64,000 nucleotides of DNA from Methylopila sp. M107 (lineage in GTDB: Bacteria > Pseudomonadota > Alphaproteobacteria > Rhizobiales > Methylopilaceae): positions 1,592,176 to 1,656,175 of the forward strand of contig NZ_ARWB01000001.1 of the NCBI RefSeq assembly GCF_000384475.1, written 5' to 3'. The position numbers were made by a program, and so were the translations under genes. Position 1 is the stretch's first letter. Every line of letters starts with the position of its first letter. The notes beneath the pieces were generated by a model. That model saw only the letters and a list, made by a program, of their open reading frames with translations. It searched no databases and had not been told where the DNA came from. This document shows positions 1 to 10,069 of the stretch, one piece after another.

Positions 1-907
<907 letters not shown>

Positions 908-984
908 TGGGCTGAACGGCCGAGGACTTGCGCGCGGCGGCGCGCGGCGGTTCTCTGAGCGTCGGCGCGTGGGGGGCGCCTGTC

Positions 985-2067
985 ATGTCCGACGCCTCGC
1001 TCGACGAGCAACGCCTCGCCCTCGAAAAGTGGAAGGCCGAGCAGGACCTCGAGCTTCGGCGGCGGGAGGCCGAGCAGAAGGCGCGGGAGGGCGGCTGGAT
1101 CAGCCGGCTGTTCTCGCCCCTGACCACGACCATCATGGCGGGAGTGCTGACGCTCGCGGCCTCGGCGCTCGCGACCATCCTTCAGGGTGAGAACACGCTG
1201 ACGCTGGAGCGGCAGAAGTTCGAGGCGAGCGAGAAGCTCGAGAAGAGCAAGTTCGAGACCTCGCGCCTGCTCGAAGCCCAGAAGCAGGAGCACGAGCTCA
1301 TCCTCAAGATGATCAGCGTCGGCGACGAGAAGCAGGCCCGCGCCAACATCCAGTTCCTCGCCGACATCGGCCTCTTGAGCGAGGAGCGCGCCAAGAAGGT
1401 CGCACAGCTGAAGACCTTTGCGGTGCTGCCGACCGCAAACTCGGCCGCGCCGGTGCGCAACAGGATCGGCCGCAGCCTGTCGAGCGACGAGGACATCATC
1501 GATCTCATCGTCCAGTGGGAAGGCGGCTTCATCGCGCCCGGCGACGACGACAGTCGCGCGACCAATGGCGGCGTGACTCTCGCGGCGCTCTCGAAGCAGC
1601 TCGGCCGGCCCGCGACCCTCGACGAACTCAAGGCGCTCGACCGGGCGAAGATCGGCGAGATCTACAAGGCCGAAACCCTCACGCCCGACCCGCTCGGCCG
1701 TGTGGCGGACCCGGCCGTGAAGGGCGCGCTGGCGAACGCCTGGGTGATGTCGGGGCCGCGCGCCGCCACGGTCGCGTTTCAGCGCGCGATGCGCGACGCC
1801 TTCGGCAAGGAGGTGGTGATCGACGGCATGGCCGGCGCCCGCTTCATGTCGCTGATCAACGGCTTTCCCGACCGCGACCTGCTGATCGAGACGGCGAACT
1901 GCGCCCTGCTCGACCAGTTGAAGTCGAATCCCGCCTTCGCTTCCTTCCGGCCCGGCTGGGTCGCCCGGCTCAAGGACTTTACGCCCGGCCCGCTCAAGGG
2001 CCTGTGCGCCGACATGGCGCCGGGCGCGGCCGAGATCGCCACGGCCGTCCAGAGGACCGCGCAATGA
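985..2067 (+). CDS. Membrane-anchored GH108-type muramidase
   Basis: A 360-residue protein with an unusual layout. It has a charged, probably coiled-coil N-terminus (about 5-38), one transmembrane segment (about 44-66), a second charged helix (about 70-115), and then a C-terminal peptidoglycan-hydrolase module from about 168. The module has the GH108 hallmark WEGG with candidate catalytic Glu179, then a TNGGVT segment. It continues into the companion peptidoglycan-binding region (AWVMSGPRAATVAFQRA, VIDGMAG, a final FRPGWVARLKDF). Such enzymes cleave murein glycan, and phage and bacterial members exist. The ATG at 985 is preferred over an upstream in-frame ATG at 928 because it starts the charged helix. 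The stop overlaps the next gene (ATGA), so the two are probably translated together. Confidence 0.72.
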   Translation: MSDASLDEQRLALEKWKAEQDLELRRREAEQKAREGGWISRLFSPLTTTIMAGVLTLAASALATILQGENTLTLERQKFEASEKLEKSKFETSRLLEAQKQEHELILKMISVGDEKQARANIQFLADIGLLSEERAKKVAQLKTFAVLPTANSAAPVRNRIGRSLSSDEDIIDLIVQWEGGFIAPGDDDSRATNGGVTLAALSKQLGRPATLDELKALDRAKIGEIYKAETLTPDPLGRVADPAVKGALANAWVMSGPRAATVAFQRAMRDAFGKEVVIDGMAGARFMSLINGFPDRDLLIETANCALLDQLKSNPAFASFRPGWVARLKDFTPGPLKGLCADMAPGAAEIATAVQRTAQ

Positions 2068-2819
2068 TCGTGCTCAGAACGCTCGCGCTGCTCGCGGCCA
2101 TGGCGCTGGCGTCCCTGCCCGCCGCCGCCGGCCCCGCCCCGCAGCGACCCGGCGTCACGGACGTCTATTTCGTCGGCTTCGCGGCCTGGGGCGGGCAGGA
2201 TGTGTTCCTGTCCGAGGCGAAGGGCGCGGCCTCCGTCGTCGCCTCCGCTTACAAGTCGCCCGACCGCGCCGCCTTGCTCTCGAACGAGGCCGGCTCCGGC
2301 CTCCCCGTCGCGGACGCCACGACCCTACGGGCCGCGCTCGCCGGCGCGGCGAAGGCCATGGACGCGGGGGAAGACGTGCTGTTCCTGCTCGTCACCTCGC
2401 ACGGCTCGCCGAAGGGCGCGGGGCTGCAGCGCGGCGCGGGCGACGCCTTCGGTTTCCTGACGCCGGCCGCGCTTAAGCGGGCGCTCGACGCGGCGAAGGT
2501 GAGACAGGCGGTGATCGTGGTGTCGGCCTGCTATTCGGGCGTCTTCCGCAACATCGCGACGCCGGACCGGCTCGTCATCATGGCGGCGCGGCCCGACCGC
2601 CCCTCCTTCGGCTGCAGGGACGGCAACCGCTGGACCTACTTTGGAGAGGCCTTCTTCGACGGCGCGTTGCGCCGGCAGCCCGATCCGGTCCGCGCCTTCG
2701 CGCTCGCGCGCGGCGCGGTTTCGGCCCGCGAGCGCGCGGAAGGTTTTACGCCCTCGGAGCCGCAGATCGCCGGCGGCAGTCGCGTGGCGGCCCGGTTGAG
2801 GGCGATCGCGGCTCCGTGA
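2064..2819 (+). CDS. Exported C13 (legumain-like) cysteine peptidase
   Basis: A 251-residue protein with a clear signal peptide (LRTLALLAAMALASLPAAAG). The body looks like a caspase-clan fold. A hydrophobic strand VLFLLVTSHG supplies the putative catalytic His113 and VIVVSACYSG supplies Cys156, the His-Gly / Ala-Cys dyad of the C13 family. Bacterial C13 proteins are poorly characterised; eukaryotic relatives are asparaginyl endopeptidases and GPI transamidase. The ATG overlaps the stop of the muramidase gene by ATGA, which implies coupling and a joint envelope function. That joint role is inference. Targets are unknown. A 285-bp stretch without a recognisable gene follows. Confidence 0.7.
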   Translation: MIVLRTLALLAAMALASLPAAAGPAPQRPGVTDVYFVGFAAWGGQDVFLSEAKGAASVVASAYKSPDRAALLSNEAGSGLPVADATTLRAALAGAAKAMDAGEDVLFLLVTSHGSPKGAGLQRGAGDAFGFLTPAALKRALDAAKVRQAVIVVSACYSGVFRNIATPDRLVIMAARPDRPSFGCRDGNRWTYFGEAFFDGALRRQPDPVRAFALARGAVSARERAEGFTPSEPQIAGGSRVAARLRAIAAP

Positions 2820-3104
2820 TCCGGCGCCTCGGAAGCGGGCTTGCTCACTTTATAGGCTGCCCGACACGGCCGACTCGCCCCGAAAAACCCATAGACCTTC
2901 TTGGAGACGTGTTCCGCGCCGGAACATGAAGCTTTCCTTTCAAGCGGCATGCCTGCCGCGCAATGCAGCACCGCCATGCGCGACATGGCGCAATTCGCGC
3001 CGACCCCTTACATCAGCTCCATCGAACCACGACGGCCCGTGAAACTTCGGCGCGAGGAACGCGCCGGCCGGAAGGCCGCCGGATGAAATGGACTTGGAAA
3101 GACA

Positions 3105-3275
3105 ATGTTGCTCTGGACCCTCCTCTCGAAGCGGATCAAGGCGTGGAACGCCTATCGCTCGACCTATAACGCTCTCGCCGACCTCGACATCCGCTCGCGC
3201 GCCGACATCGGCGTGACCTGGAACGAGATCGACGCCGTCGCCCGCCGCGCGGCCCTCCGGGCTCTCGGCGCTTGA
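3105..3275 (+). CDS. DUF1127 small protein
   Basis: A 56-residue basic protein starting MLLWTLLSKRIKAWNAY and containing the DUF1127 pattern: an aromatic/basic helix, then LADLDIRSRADIG and a following helix. DUF1127 proteins are small arginine-rich proteins common in alphaproteobacteria. Some affect RNA turnover or phosphate and stress responses, but the role here is unknown. A GGAAAG Shine-Dalgarno lies 5-6 nt before the ATG. A strong intrinsic terminator begins 25 bp after the stop, so this is a monocistronic gene. Confidence 0.75.
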   Translation: MLLWTLLSKRIKAWNAYRSTYNALADLDIRSRADIGVTWNEIDAVARRAALRALGA

Positions 3276-3299
3276 TCGCCGGCCAAGAAGCCGCCTGAA

Positions 3300-3325
3300 A
3301 GCCCCGGCCCATCCGGGGCTTTTTT
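3300..3325 (+). terminator. Rho-independent terminator of the DUF1127 gene
   Basis: Perfect 8-bp stem AGCCCCGG / CCGGGGCT with a 5-nt loop, followed by a T6 tract. It lies 25 bp after the stop of the small gene at 3105. Confidence 0.9.
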
Positions 3326-3477
3326 GTGCCTCTCGGCCATGCGGACAGTGCAACGCAGCGTGGCGTAGGGCGACCTAACCCATTGATGGCGGAGCGCTTA
3401 TCTTGCGCAAACGAGATGATTGATGCGGCTCTTCGCACGTGCGAACGCGCCGCGGCCGGGTGTCGGGAGTAAGAGCG

Positions 3478-3612
3478 ATGCAGTTTCTGGACGAGATGAT
3501 GATCCGCCTCCGCGCCTGGTGCGCCGAACGGGCCGCCTTCGACGCGACCGCCGGACTCGACGCGCAGACCGAAGCGCTGGTCCGCGCCTCCGGCGAGACG
3601 CCGAAGGCCTGA
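3478..3612 (+). CDS. Divergent DUF1127-like small protein
   Basis: A 44-residue open frame (MQFLDEMMIRLRAWCAER...). It aligns by eye with the DUF1127 protein 200 bp upstream: RLRAW against RIKAW, then FDATAGLD against YNALADLD. After that point the DUF1127 core (ADIG) is not recognisable. A GGAG motif lies about 9 nt before the ATG, and an intrinsic terminator with the same stem as the upstream gene's follows. It is probably a diverged tandem duplicate. The coding call rests on the SD, the alignment and the terminator; no function is known. Confidence 0.5.
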   Translation: MQFLDEMMIRLRAWCAERAAFDATAGLDAQTEALVRASGETPKA

Positions 3613-3647
3613 AGCGTTCGGCTGACGGCAGTTGAACGTCACGATTG

Positions 3648-3674
3648 AGCCCCGGTTCGCTCCGGGGCTTTTTT
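3648..3674 (+). terminator. Rho-independent terminator after the 44-aa ORF
   Basis: Stem AGCCCCGG / CCGGGGCT with a 6-nt loop and T6 tract. The stem is identical to the terminator at 3300-3325, which supports a duplication of gene plus terminator. Confidence 0.88.
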
Positions 3675-3735
3675 GTTGCGCCCTCTGCCAAGCCTCTTCA
3701 CAGAAAAGACGCCCCTACAAAGATGGCCGCCCTGG

Positions 3736-3896
3736 ATCCTCCTCCGCGCAGCGGGGGAAGGGGACCATGGCGCAAGCCATGGTGGAGGGGGGCGACGCTT
3801 CAGGATGAGGCTTCGGGCGCGCCGCTTTACGCGCCTCGCCCCCTCCACCGCGTTCCGCGGTCCTCCTCCCCCGTGCGTGCCGCACGGAGGAGGATC
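3736..3896. repeat. Intergenic palindromic repeat, family A copy 1
   Basis: A ~160-bp imperfect inverted repeat bounded by GATCCTCCTCC and GGAGGAGGATC, with internal CCATGGCGCAAGCCATGG and matching CCCCCTCCACCGCG arms. A close relative lies at 14345-14515. It fills most of the 328-bp gap between the small-protein gene and trmFO. No coding potential is seen in it. Confidence 0.85.
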
Positions 3897-3940
3897 AAGA
3901 GGCGTTGCCCCGCCCCCCGCCCACGACTACGGTCCGCGCC

Positions 3941-5368
3941 ATGACCGAGACCCTCTCACCCGTCCATGTCGTCGGCGGCGGCCTTGCCGGCAGCGAAGCC
4001 GCGTGGGCGCTGGCCAACGCCGGCGTTCCCGTGACGCTGCACGAGATGCGACCCATCCGCGGCACCGACGCCCACCACACCGACGGGCTCGCCGAACTCG
4101 TCTGCTCGAACTCTTTCCGCTCCGACGACGCCGAGCAGAACGCGGTCGGGCTGCTGCATCAGGAGATGCGCGCGCTCGGTTCGCTGGTGATGGCTTCCGC
4201 CGACGCCAACCAGGTGCCGGCCGGCGGCGCGCTCGCGGTCGACCGGGTCGCGTTTTCACAAGCCGTCACCGCGGCGCTGGAAGCCCATCCGCTGGTCACG
4301 ATCTCGCACGAGGAAATCGCCGGCCTCCCACCGGCCGAGTGGGACAGCGTCATCGTCGCGACCGGCCCCCTCACCTCGCCCGCCCTCGCGCAAGCCATTC
4401 AGAGCGTGACCGGCGAAGGCGAACTCGCCTTCTTCGACGCCATCGCGCCGATCGTGCATGCGGAGACGATCGACTTCTCCGTCGCGTGGCGGCAGTCGCG
4501 TTACGACAAGGTCGGGCCCGGCGGCACCGGCGCCGACTACGTCAACTGCCCGATGACGAAGGAGCAGTACGAGGCGTTCGTCGCCGGGCTCGTCGCGGGC
4601 GAAAAGGTCTCGTTCAAGGAGTGGGAGGCCAGCACCCCCTATTTCGACGGTTGCCTGCCCGTCGAGGTGATGGCCGAACGCGGGCCCGAGACGCTGCGGC
4701 ACGGGCCGATGAAGCCGATGGGCCTCACCAACGCGCACAAGCCGGACGAAAAATCCTACGCCGTCGTCCAGCTTCGGCAGGACAACGCGCTCGGCACGCT
4801 GTTCAACATGGTCGGCTTCCAGACCAAGCTGAAGCACGCCGAGCAGGTGCGTCTGTTCCGCACCATACCGGGACTGGAAAAGGCGGATTTCGCAAGGCTT
4901 GGCGGCCTTCACCGCAACACTTACCTCAACGCGCCGAAGTTGCTCGACGGGCGCCTCCGGCTGAAGGCCGCGCCGCGGCTGCGCTTCGCGGGCCAGATCA
5001 CCGGTTGCGAGGGCTATGTCGAAAGCGCGGCGATCGGCATTCTGGCGGGGCGTTTCGCGGCGGCTGAGCGGCTGGGACACGCCTTCGAGTCGCCGCCCGC
5101 GACCACGGCGCTCGGGGCCCTCATCGGCCACATCACCGGCGGGCATCTCGGCGTCGAGGGCGAGGGCCCGAAGAGCTACCAGCCGATGAACGTGAACTTC
5201 GGCCTGTTCCCGCCGATCGAGGGCCAGATCCGCTCGGCTGACGGTTCGCGGGTGCGCGGGGCCGCGAAGGCGCAGGCCAAGAAGCTGATGTTCACCGACC
5301 GGGCCCGCGCGGACTTCGCGGCGTGGCGGGGCGAGGCCCCGGCGGAATCGGCGCAGGCGGCCGAATGA
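3941..5368 (+). CDS. trmFO: Methylenetetrahydrofolate-tRNA (uracil-54-C5)-methyltransferase
   Basis: The flavoenzyme that makes ribothymidine at position 54 of the tRNA T-loop, using methylenetetrahydrofolate and FADH2. The 475-residue product has the N-terminal FAD-binding motif [17 protein letters not shown], the [11 protein letters not shown] segment (Cys55) and YVNCPMT (Cys203). These cysteines plausibly correspond to the two catalytic cysteines of the family. The conserved C-terminal [18 protein letters not shown] and [11 protein letters not shown] blocks are also present. The start at 3941 is chosen because the glycine-rich FAD motif then sits at residues 10-17; an in-frame ATG at 3905 would add 12 unlikely residues. 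The stop overlaps the next gene by ATGA. Confidence 0.95.
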   Translation: MTETLSPVHVVGGGLAGSEAAWALANAGVPVTLHEMRPIRGTDAHHTDGLAELVCSNSFRSDDAEQNAVGLLHQEMRALGSLVMASADANQVPAGGALAVDRVAFSQAVTAALEAHPLVTISHEEIAGLPPAEWDSVIVATGPLTSPALAQAIQSVTGEGELAFFDAIAPIVHAETIDFSVAWRQSRYDKVGPGGTGADYVNCPMTKEQYEAFVAGLVAGEKVSFKEWEASTPYFDGCLPVEVMAERGPETLRHGPMKPMGLTNAHKPDEKSYAVVQLRQDNALGTLFNMVGFQTKLKHAEQVRLFRTIPGLEKADFARLGGLHRNTYLNAPKLLDGRLRLKAAPRLRFAGQITGCEGYVESAAIGILAGRFAAAERLGHAFESPPATTALGALIGHITGGHLGVEGEGPKSYQPMNVNFGLFPPIEGQIRSADGSRVRGAAKAQAKKLMFTDRARADFAAWRGEAPAESAQAAE

Positions 5369-5709
5369 GCGAGACCATCGAAGACCTCGTGCTCCGCCTC
5401 GTGAAGGAACGCGGCGAGGCGAAGACCATCTGTCCGACCGAGGCCGCCAGGGCCGCCGCGGCGCAGCGCGACGAGGCGAACTGGAACGCTCGGCTGCCGG
5501 GCGTGAAGGCGGCGGCGGTAAGGCTGGCCAAGCGCGGAAGCGTCGCGATCTACCGCAAGGGCAAGCCGGTCGACCCCGACGATTTTCGCGGCGTCTATCG
5601 GATCGGACTGCCGCCGGCAGCGCAGTTTTCGGCCGACGGCGATGCGCCCGAAGCCGAGCCGGTCATCCCGGCCGAGCAGAGCGAAGAGCCGGGGTCGTCG
5701 GAAGAGTAG
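5365..5709 (+). CDS. DUF3253 domain protein
   Basis: A 114-residue soluble protein. Its core, [10 protein letters not shown] with later [29 protein letters not shown], matches the DUF3253 family, a small winged-helix-like domain of unknown function. About 25 C-terminal residues are acidic and proline-rich and probably unstructured. The start overlaps the stop of trmFO (ATGA), so it is probably translationally coupled. A shared tRNA-related role is possible but unproven. Confidence 0.8.
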   Translation: MSETIEDLVLRLVKERGEAKTICPTEAARAAAAQRDEANWNARLPGVKAAAVRLAKRGSVAIYRKGKPVDPDDFRGVYRIGLPPAAQFSADGDAPEAEPVIPAEQSEEPGSSEE

Positions 5710-5738
5710 CCGACGCCCCGGTTCAATCGGGCCGCCGC

Positions 5739-5833
5739 GTCATGCCCGCGTCTTCACGCGGGTATCCACGACTTGGGCGTAAAGCCCTACGATTTCAGAA
5801 AAGTCGTGGATGCCCGGCTCCGCCGGGCATGAC
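5739..5833. repeat. Intergenic palindrome, family E copy 1
   Basis: An inverted repeat starting GTCATGCCCG and ending CGGGCATGAC, with inner arms TATCCACGACTT and AAGTCGTGGAT. Copies E2 (24118-24211) and E3 (27440-27533) share the arms. A partial relative of family F (CCCGGCTCGGCC... CGGGATGACGC) follows at about 5880-5913. Together they fill the 219-bp gap before kup. Confidence 0.85.
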
Positions 5834-5928
5834 GCTTTCGGCCGATCCGGCCACGCTCGGGCGCTCGATCCTGCGAACGATCCCGGCTCGGCCTGCGGCC
5901 GCCCGGGATGACGCCTGCCGTCGCCGCC

Positions 5929-7887
5929 TCACACCACCATCTGGTTGCCGAGCTCGACCACTCGGCCGGCGGGGATGCGGAAGTATTCCGTCACGTCGAA
6001 GGACTGCCGCACCATGCCGATGAACAGATGGTCCTGCCAGAGCGGCATGCCGACGCTGGCCGACGCCCGGAACGAGCGGCGGCCGACGAAGAACGACGTC
6101 TTCATCATGTCGAACGGCAGGCCCTTTTCCTTCGCCTGCGCCAGCGCGCGCGGCAGGTTCGGGTCCTCCATGAAGCCGTAGCGCACCTCGAGCGTCGCAA
6201 AATCCTCCGAGACGCGCTTCAGCGTGATGCGCTCGGCGTCCGCGATGGTCGGCTGGTTGGTGGTGTGGACGGTCAGGATGACGTTGCGCTCGTGCAGCAC
6301 CTTGTTGTGCTTCAGGTTGTGCAGCAGAGCCGGCGGCGTGATGTCGGGCGAGGACGTCAGGTACATCGCCGTGCCCTTCACGCGCGTCGCAGAACTCGTC
6401 GACATCGACTTCGCGAAGTCCGGCAGCGGGATCGCCTCGCGCTCGATGCGGCTCTCGACGAAGCGCACGCCGCGGATCCAGGTCCACATCAGCACGACGA
6501 TGGCGGCGCCGATCACCAGCGGGAGCCAGCCGCCGTCAGGGATCTTAAGCAGATTCGCCCCTAGGAAGGTGAAGTCGACGATCAGCACCGGCGACATCAT
6601 GAGGATCGCGAGCGGCCAGCCGAACTTCCAGGATTTTGCGATGACCAGCGTCGCCATCAGGGTCGAGACGATCATGGTGCCCATCACGGCGATGCCGTAG
6701 GCGGCGGCGAGCCGGCTCGAAGTCTGGAACATCAGCACCAGCAGGAGCACGCCCGCCAGCATCAGCCAGTTGACCTTCGGCATGTAGATCTGGCCGTGCA
6801 TGTCGGAGGTGTGCTGGACCTCGAGATGCGGCAGCAGGCCGAGCTGCATGGCCTGCCGGGTCAGCGAATAGGCCCCCGAGATCACCGCCTGGCTCGCGAT
6901 GACGGTCGCGAGGCACGCGAACAGCACGAGCGCGAGGCGTCCCCATTCCGGCGCCATCAGGAAGAACAGGTCCTTGATGGCCTCGGGCTGCGAGATCGCG
7001 AGCGACGCCTGTCCGAGATAATTCAGCACGAGCGAGGGCAGCACGAGGCCGAGCCATGCGGTGCGGATCGGGCCCGGGCCGAAATGGCCCATGTCGGCGT
7101 AGAGCGCTTCTGCGCCCGTCACCGCGAGGAAGGTCGCGCCGAGCACCACGAAGCCCAGGAACTTGTGCTCGATCAGGAACAGCAGCGCGTGCCAGGGGTT
7201 GAGAGCGGAGATCGCGACCGGCGCGTCCGCGATGTGCCAGACGCCGAGCCCGGCGAGCGTCAGGAACCAGACCACGGTGATCGGTCCGAAGAACGTCGCG
7301 ACCTTCTCGGTGCCGAAGGACTGCATGGCGTAGAGCGCGAGGATGATCGCGATCGTCAGCGGCAGCACGTAGCGCTCGAAGGCGGGGCTTGCGACCTTGA
7401 GGCCTTCCGTCGCCGAGAGGACCGAGACCGCCGGCGTGATCACCGCGTCGCCGTAGAACAGCGCCGCGCCCACGACCCCGAGCGCGACCAGCGGCAGGCT
7501 GGCGCGCCCGAGCGCCTCTTGCGCGAGCGCCATCAGGGACAGCGTCCCGCCCTCGCCATGGTTGTCGGCGCGCAGCAGGATCATGACGTATTTGTAGGTG
7601 ACGACGAGGATCAGCGCCCAGATCAGCAGCGAGGTGATGCCGACGATCTCCTCCACGCTCGGCTTGTGGCCGAGATGGAGCAGGGACTCGCGCATCGCGT
7701 AGAGCGGGCTGGTGCCGATGTCGCCATAGACGACGCCGACGCTGCCGATGGTCAGCTTCCAGAAGCCGCCATGGCCGCCGCTTTCGGGCGTGGGCGAGGC
7801 GGCGGCGCCGTGCGTCCCGCTTGCGCCACGTGGTTTGTCGGACTCCGAGCCGGCGTCGGCCGGATCTGCCTCAGTGCCTGTCGTCAT
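5929..7887 (-). CDS. kup: KUP-family potassium uptake transporter
   Basis: A 652-residue inner-membrane K+ transporter. After a ~40-residue hydrophilic N-terminal extension, the family signature GSVGVVYGDIGTSPLYA appears (about 48-64). It is followed by about 12 hydrophobic helices (for example LSLMALAQEALG, GDAVITPAVSVLSA, LMLAGVLLLVLMF) and a ~170-residue cytoplasmic C-terminal domain ending near RIPAGRVVELGNQMVV. Length and motif order fit Kup. The gene lies 77 bp downstream of a ydcF-like gene on the same strand. A palindromic repeat follows its 3' end. Confidence 0.95.
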   Translation of the reverse strand: MTTGTEADPADAGSESDKPRGASGTHGAAASPTPESGGHGGFWKLTIGSVGVVYGDIGTSPLYAMRESLLHLGHKPSVEEIVGITSLLIWALILVVTYKYVMILLRADNHGEGGTLSLMALAQEALGRASLPLVALGVVGAALFYGDAVITPAVSVLSATEGLKVASPAFERYVLPLTIAIILALYAMQSFGTEKVATFFGPITVVWFLTLAGLGVWHIADAPVAISALNPWHALLFLIEHKFLGFVVLGATFLAVTGAEALYADMGHFGPGPIRTAWLGLVLPSLVLNYLGQASLAISQPEAIKDLFFLMAPEWGRLALVLFACLATVIASQAVISGAYSLTRQAMQLGLLPHLEVQHTSDMHGQIYMPKVNWLMLAGVLLLVLMFQTSSRLAAAYGIAVMGTMIVSTLMATLVIAKSWKFGWPLAILMMSPVLIVDFTFLGANLLKIPDGGWLPLVIGAAIVVLMWTWIRGVRFVESRIEREAIPLPDFAKSMSTSSATRVKGTAMYLTSSPDITPPALLHNLKHNKVLHERNVILTVHTTNQPTIADAERITLKRVSEDFATLEVRYGFMEDPNLPRALAQAKEKGLPFDMMKTSFFVGRRSFRASASVGMPLWQDHLFIGMVRQSFDVTEYFRIPAGRVVELGNQMVV

Positions 7888-7964
7888 GGAGTGCCTTGAG
7901 CGACGCTGCCGTCTGGAGGTGCTGGGACATGAACGCCGCGGCGCATCATCTCATTTGTGGCGCT

Positions 7965-8753
7965 TCAGGGGCGCGGCAACGGCCCGTCCACATAGCCGAG
8001 AGCCCAGTAGGTCACAAGCCCGACCCATTCGCGCACCGCGACGTCGGTGCGGCGCAGGCCGGCCGAAACCGACGAGAACGGCCGGAACGCGTCCTCCGGC
8101 CCCCGCGTGCGATAGTCGACCGGCCAGGCCTCGACGTCGAAGCCTTCCTTCCGGAAGCAGCCGATGGCGCGGGGCATGTGATAGGCGGAGGTCACGAGCA
8201 TCCAGCGCTCGCCGGGCTTCGGCGTGACGAGTTCGCGGGTGAAGCGCGCGTTCTCCACCGTGTTGCGCGAGCGGCTTTCGAGCGTCAGCCTTTCGCGGGG
8301 CACGCCGAAGCTCTCGAGCATCCGCGCCGCGAGCTCGGCCTCGGTCGCGCCGTCATAGAGCACGGCGTTCGAGCCGCCCGTGAAGGCGATGCGGGCCTCG
8401 GGCCAGCGCCGCGCGAGTTCCGCGATCTCGGTCATTCTCTCGGCCGCGTCGGTGAGCACGACCTCCTTGCGGGCGCCCGCCACCACCGTGTCGAACGAGC
8501 CGCCGAGCACGACGATACCGGCCGGCGCCGGCTCGCCCGCCGCGCGCGGAAACCTGTCCTCGAGCGGATTGAGCAGCAGGTTGCCGAGCGGCGACAGCCC
8601 CGCGAGCGCGAATCCGACGAGCGCCGCGGTCGTCAGCGCGAAGCCGGCGCGATAGCCCAGAAGCGACGCGACGACGCCGGCGAGCCCCAGCAGCAGCAGG
8701 GCGTTCGAAGGCGCGGACAGGAAGCCGAACGCCTTGGCGGCATGGAAGAACAT
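7965..8753 (-). CDS. YdcF/ElyC-type DUF218 membrane protein
   Basis: A 262-residue protein with two N-terminal membrane helices (about 14-32 and 38-58) and a periplasmic DUF218 domain. The domain shows GIVVLGGSFD, a mid-domain IAFTGGSN, the polar patch SRNTVENARF and VTSAYHMPRAIGCFRKEGFDVEAWPVDY. These blocks define the SanA/ElyC/YdcF family, which is linked to cell-envelope integrity and enterobacterial-common-antigen or peptidoglycan precursor handling. The precise role is not assignable. It is transcribed divergently from the acyltransferase gene, with 148 bp between starts. Confidence 0.85.
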   Translation of the reverse strand: MFFHAAKAFGFLSAPSNALLLLGLAGVVASLLGYRAGFALTTAALVGFALAGLSPLGNLLLNPLEDRFPRAAGEPAPAGIVVLGGSFDTVVAGARKEVVLTDAAERMTEIAELARRWPEARIAFTGGSNAVLYDGATEAELAARMLESFGVPRERLTLESRSRNTVENARFTRELVTPKPGERWMLVTSAYHMPRAIGCFRKEGFDVEAWPVDYRTRGPEDAFRPFSSVSAGLRRTDVAVREWVGLVTYWALGYVDGPLPRP

Positions 8754-8901
8754 GAGCGCCGGACTCCCTTCAGGACGCCCGAGCCTAACGCTTCGGGGCG
8801 TCCGCCGACACGGGCCGGACCCGCGACGATTTGTTCATCCGGCTCGCCTTAAAATTGTCGGCCGGCCGGTCTCTGTCGCCCGTTTTCCCAAGGCCATCGT
8901 C

Positions 8902-10005
8902 GTGACGCCAACCCTCGCCGAATGCCTCGACCGACGGCGGAACGACCTCGCCGCGGTCAGGGTGCTCGCCGCGACGGCCGTGCTCCATGCGCATGCCTGG
9001 TACGTCTCGACGCGAGGCCTCAAGACGGAAGACTTCTTCCAAGTCCTCGCCTTCACGCTCGACTTCCACGCCGTCCACGCCTTCTTCATCCTCTCCGGAC
9101 TGCTGCTGACCCGCAGCCTGATGGCGCAGCGCGACCTGACGCGCTTCGTGGTCGCGCGGCTCGTGCGCTACGTGCCGGGCGTGTTCGTCGCCGCGCTGTT
9201 CGCCGCGCTCGTCGTCGGGCCGCTCGTCACGACGCTGCCGCTGGAGCAGTACTTCGCCTCCGGCGTCGCGAAATTCGTGCTGAAGATCGCGACGCTCGCC
9301 GACGTCGACGCGACGCTGCCGGGCGTGTTCGCCGGCAATCCGCAACCCGGCACGCTGTTCATCCCGCTCTGGACGATCCACTACGAGCTGGTCTTCGCGG
9401 CCGCGCTCGGCGTCGCGGGCGCGGTCCGCCTGCTGCGCTTCAGGACGCTCGTCGTGCTCGGCATCGTGGCCGCTGCCGCGGTCAACATCGTCTGGTTCTG
9501 GAACGGCGAAGAACATCTGCGGCTCGGCACGCCGCACCATCTCGTCCGCTTCGGCTCGACCTTCGGGATCGGCGTCGCGCTCGCCATCTTCGCCGACCGG
9601 ATCCCGGTCTCGAACAGACTGCTGCTCGGGCTTGCGACCTGCTCCATCCCCCTCGCCTTCAGCCATTTCGCGGCGCTGACCGGCATGCTGCTGATCGCCT
9701 ACGCGATCGTCTGCATCGGCTTCGCAGGCGGCCCGGTCGCGGCATGGCTCGCGCGCCCGGGCGCCTGGTCCTACGGCTTCTATGTCTGGGGCTTTCTGGT
9801 CGAGCAGACCATCATCTACGCCGTCCCCGGGGCTTCCGGCTGGACGGTGTTCTTCGTCGCGCTGCCGATCGCGCTGTTCGCCGGCTGGCTGTCCTGGCGC
9901 TTCGTGGAGCGGCCCTGCATCGCCCGGACCGACGCGATCACCGCGGCGCTGCGCGCGCCGTTCGCGCGCGCCGGAGACGCGTCAGTCGCGGCGAAGCGCG
10001 ACTGA
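8902..10005 (+). CDS. Acyltransferase-3 family membrane protein
   Basis: A 367-residue integral membrane acyltransferase of the OafA/ExoZ type, which O-acylates exported carbohydrates. It has RRNDLAAVRVLAATAVLHAHAW at the N-terminus, FHAVHAFFILSGLLLTRSLM (the conserved SG.L/T. motif), about ten hydrophobic helices and the C-terminal FVERP. The GTG at 8902 was chosen over an in-frame ATG at 8734 for two reasons: AAGG lies 8 nt upstream, and the extra 56 residues read as non-family sequence. The acceptor is unknown. The gene converges with a GH25 gene across a palindromic repeat. Confidence 0.88.
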   Translation: MTPTLAECLDRRRNDLAAVRVLAATAVLHAHAWYVSTRGLKTEDFFQVLAFTLDFHAVHAFFILSGLLLTRSLMAQRDLTRFVVARLVRYVPGVFVAALFAALVVGPLVTTLPLEQYFASGVAKFVLKIATLADVDATLPGVFAGNPQPGTLFIPLWTIHYELVFAAALGVAGAVRLLRFRTLVVLGIVAAAAVNIVWFWNGEEHLRLGTPHHLVRFGSTFGIGVALAIFADRIPVSNRLLLGLATCSIPLAFSHFAALTGMLLIAYAIVCIGFAGGPVAAWLARPGAWSYGFYVWGFLVEQTIIYAVPGASGWTVFFVALPIALFAGWLSWRFVERPCIARTDAITAALRAPFARAGDASVAAKRD

Positions 10006-10069
10006 CGGCTTCGCGCACGAGCGTCCGGTTCCGACTGAGCCCAGTCGAGCCAAACGCTGAAACCGCAAT

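Noticed and set aside
3905-3940. Upstream start for trmFO
   Set aside because: It would place a proline-rich extension before the FAD motif and begin just after the palindromic repeat.
8734-8901. Upstream ATG start for the acyltransferase
   Set aside because: The 56 extra residues are not family-like and overlap the divergent ydcF promoter region; GTG at 8902 has a better ribosome site.
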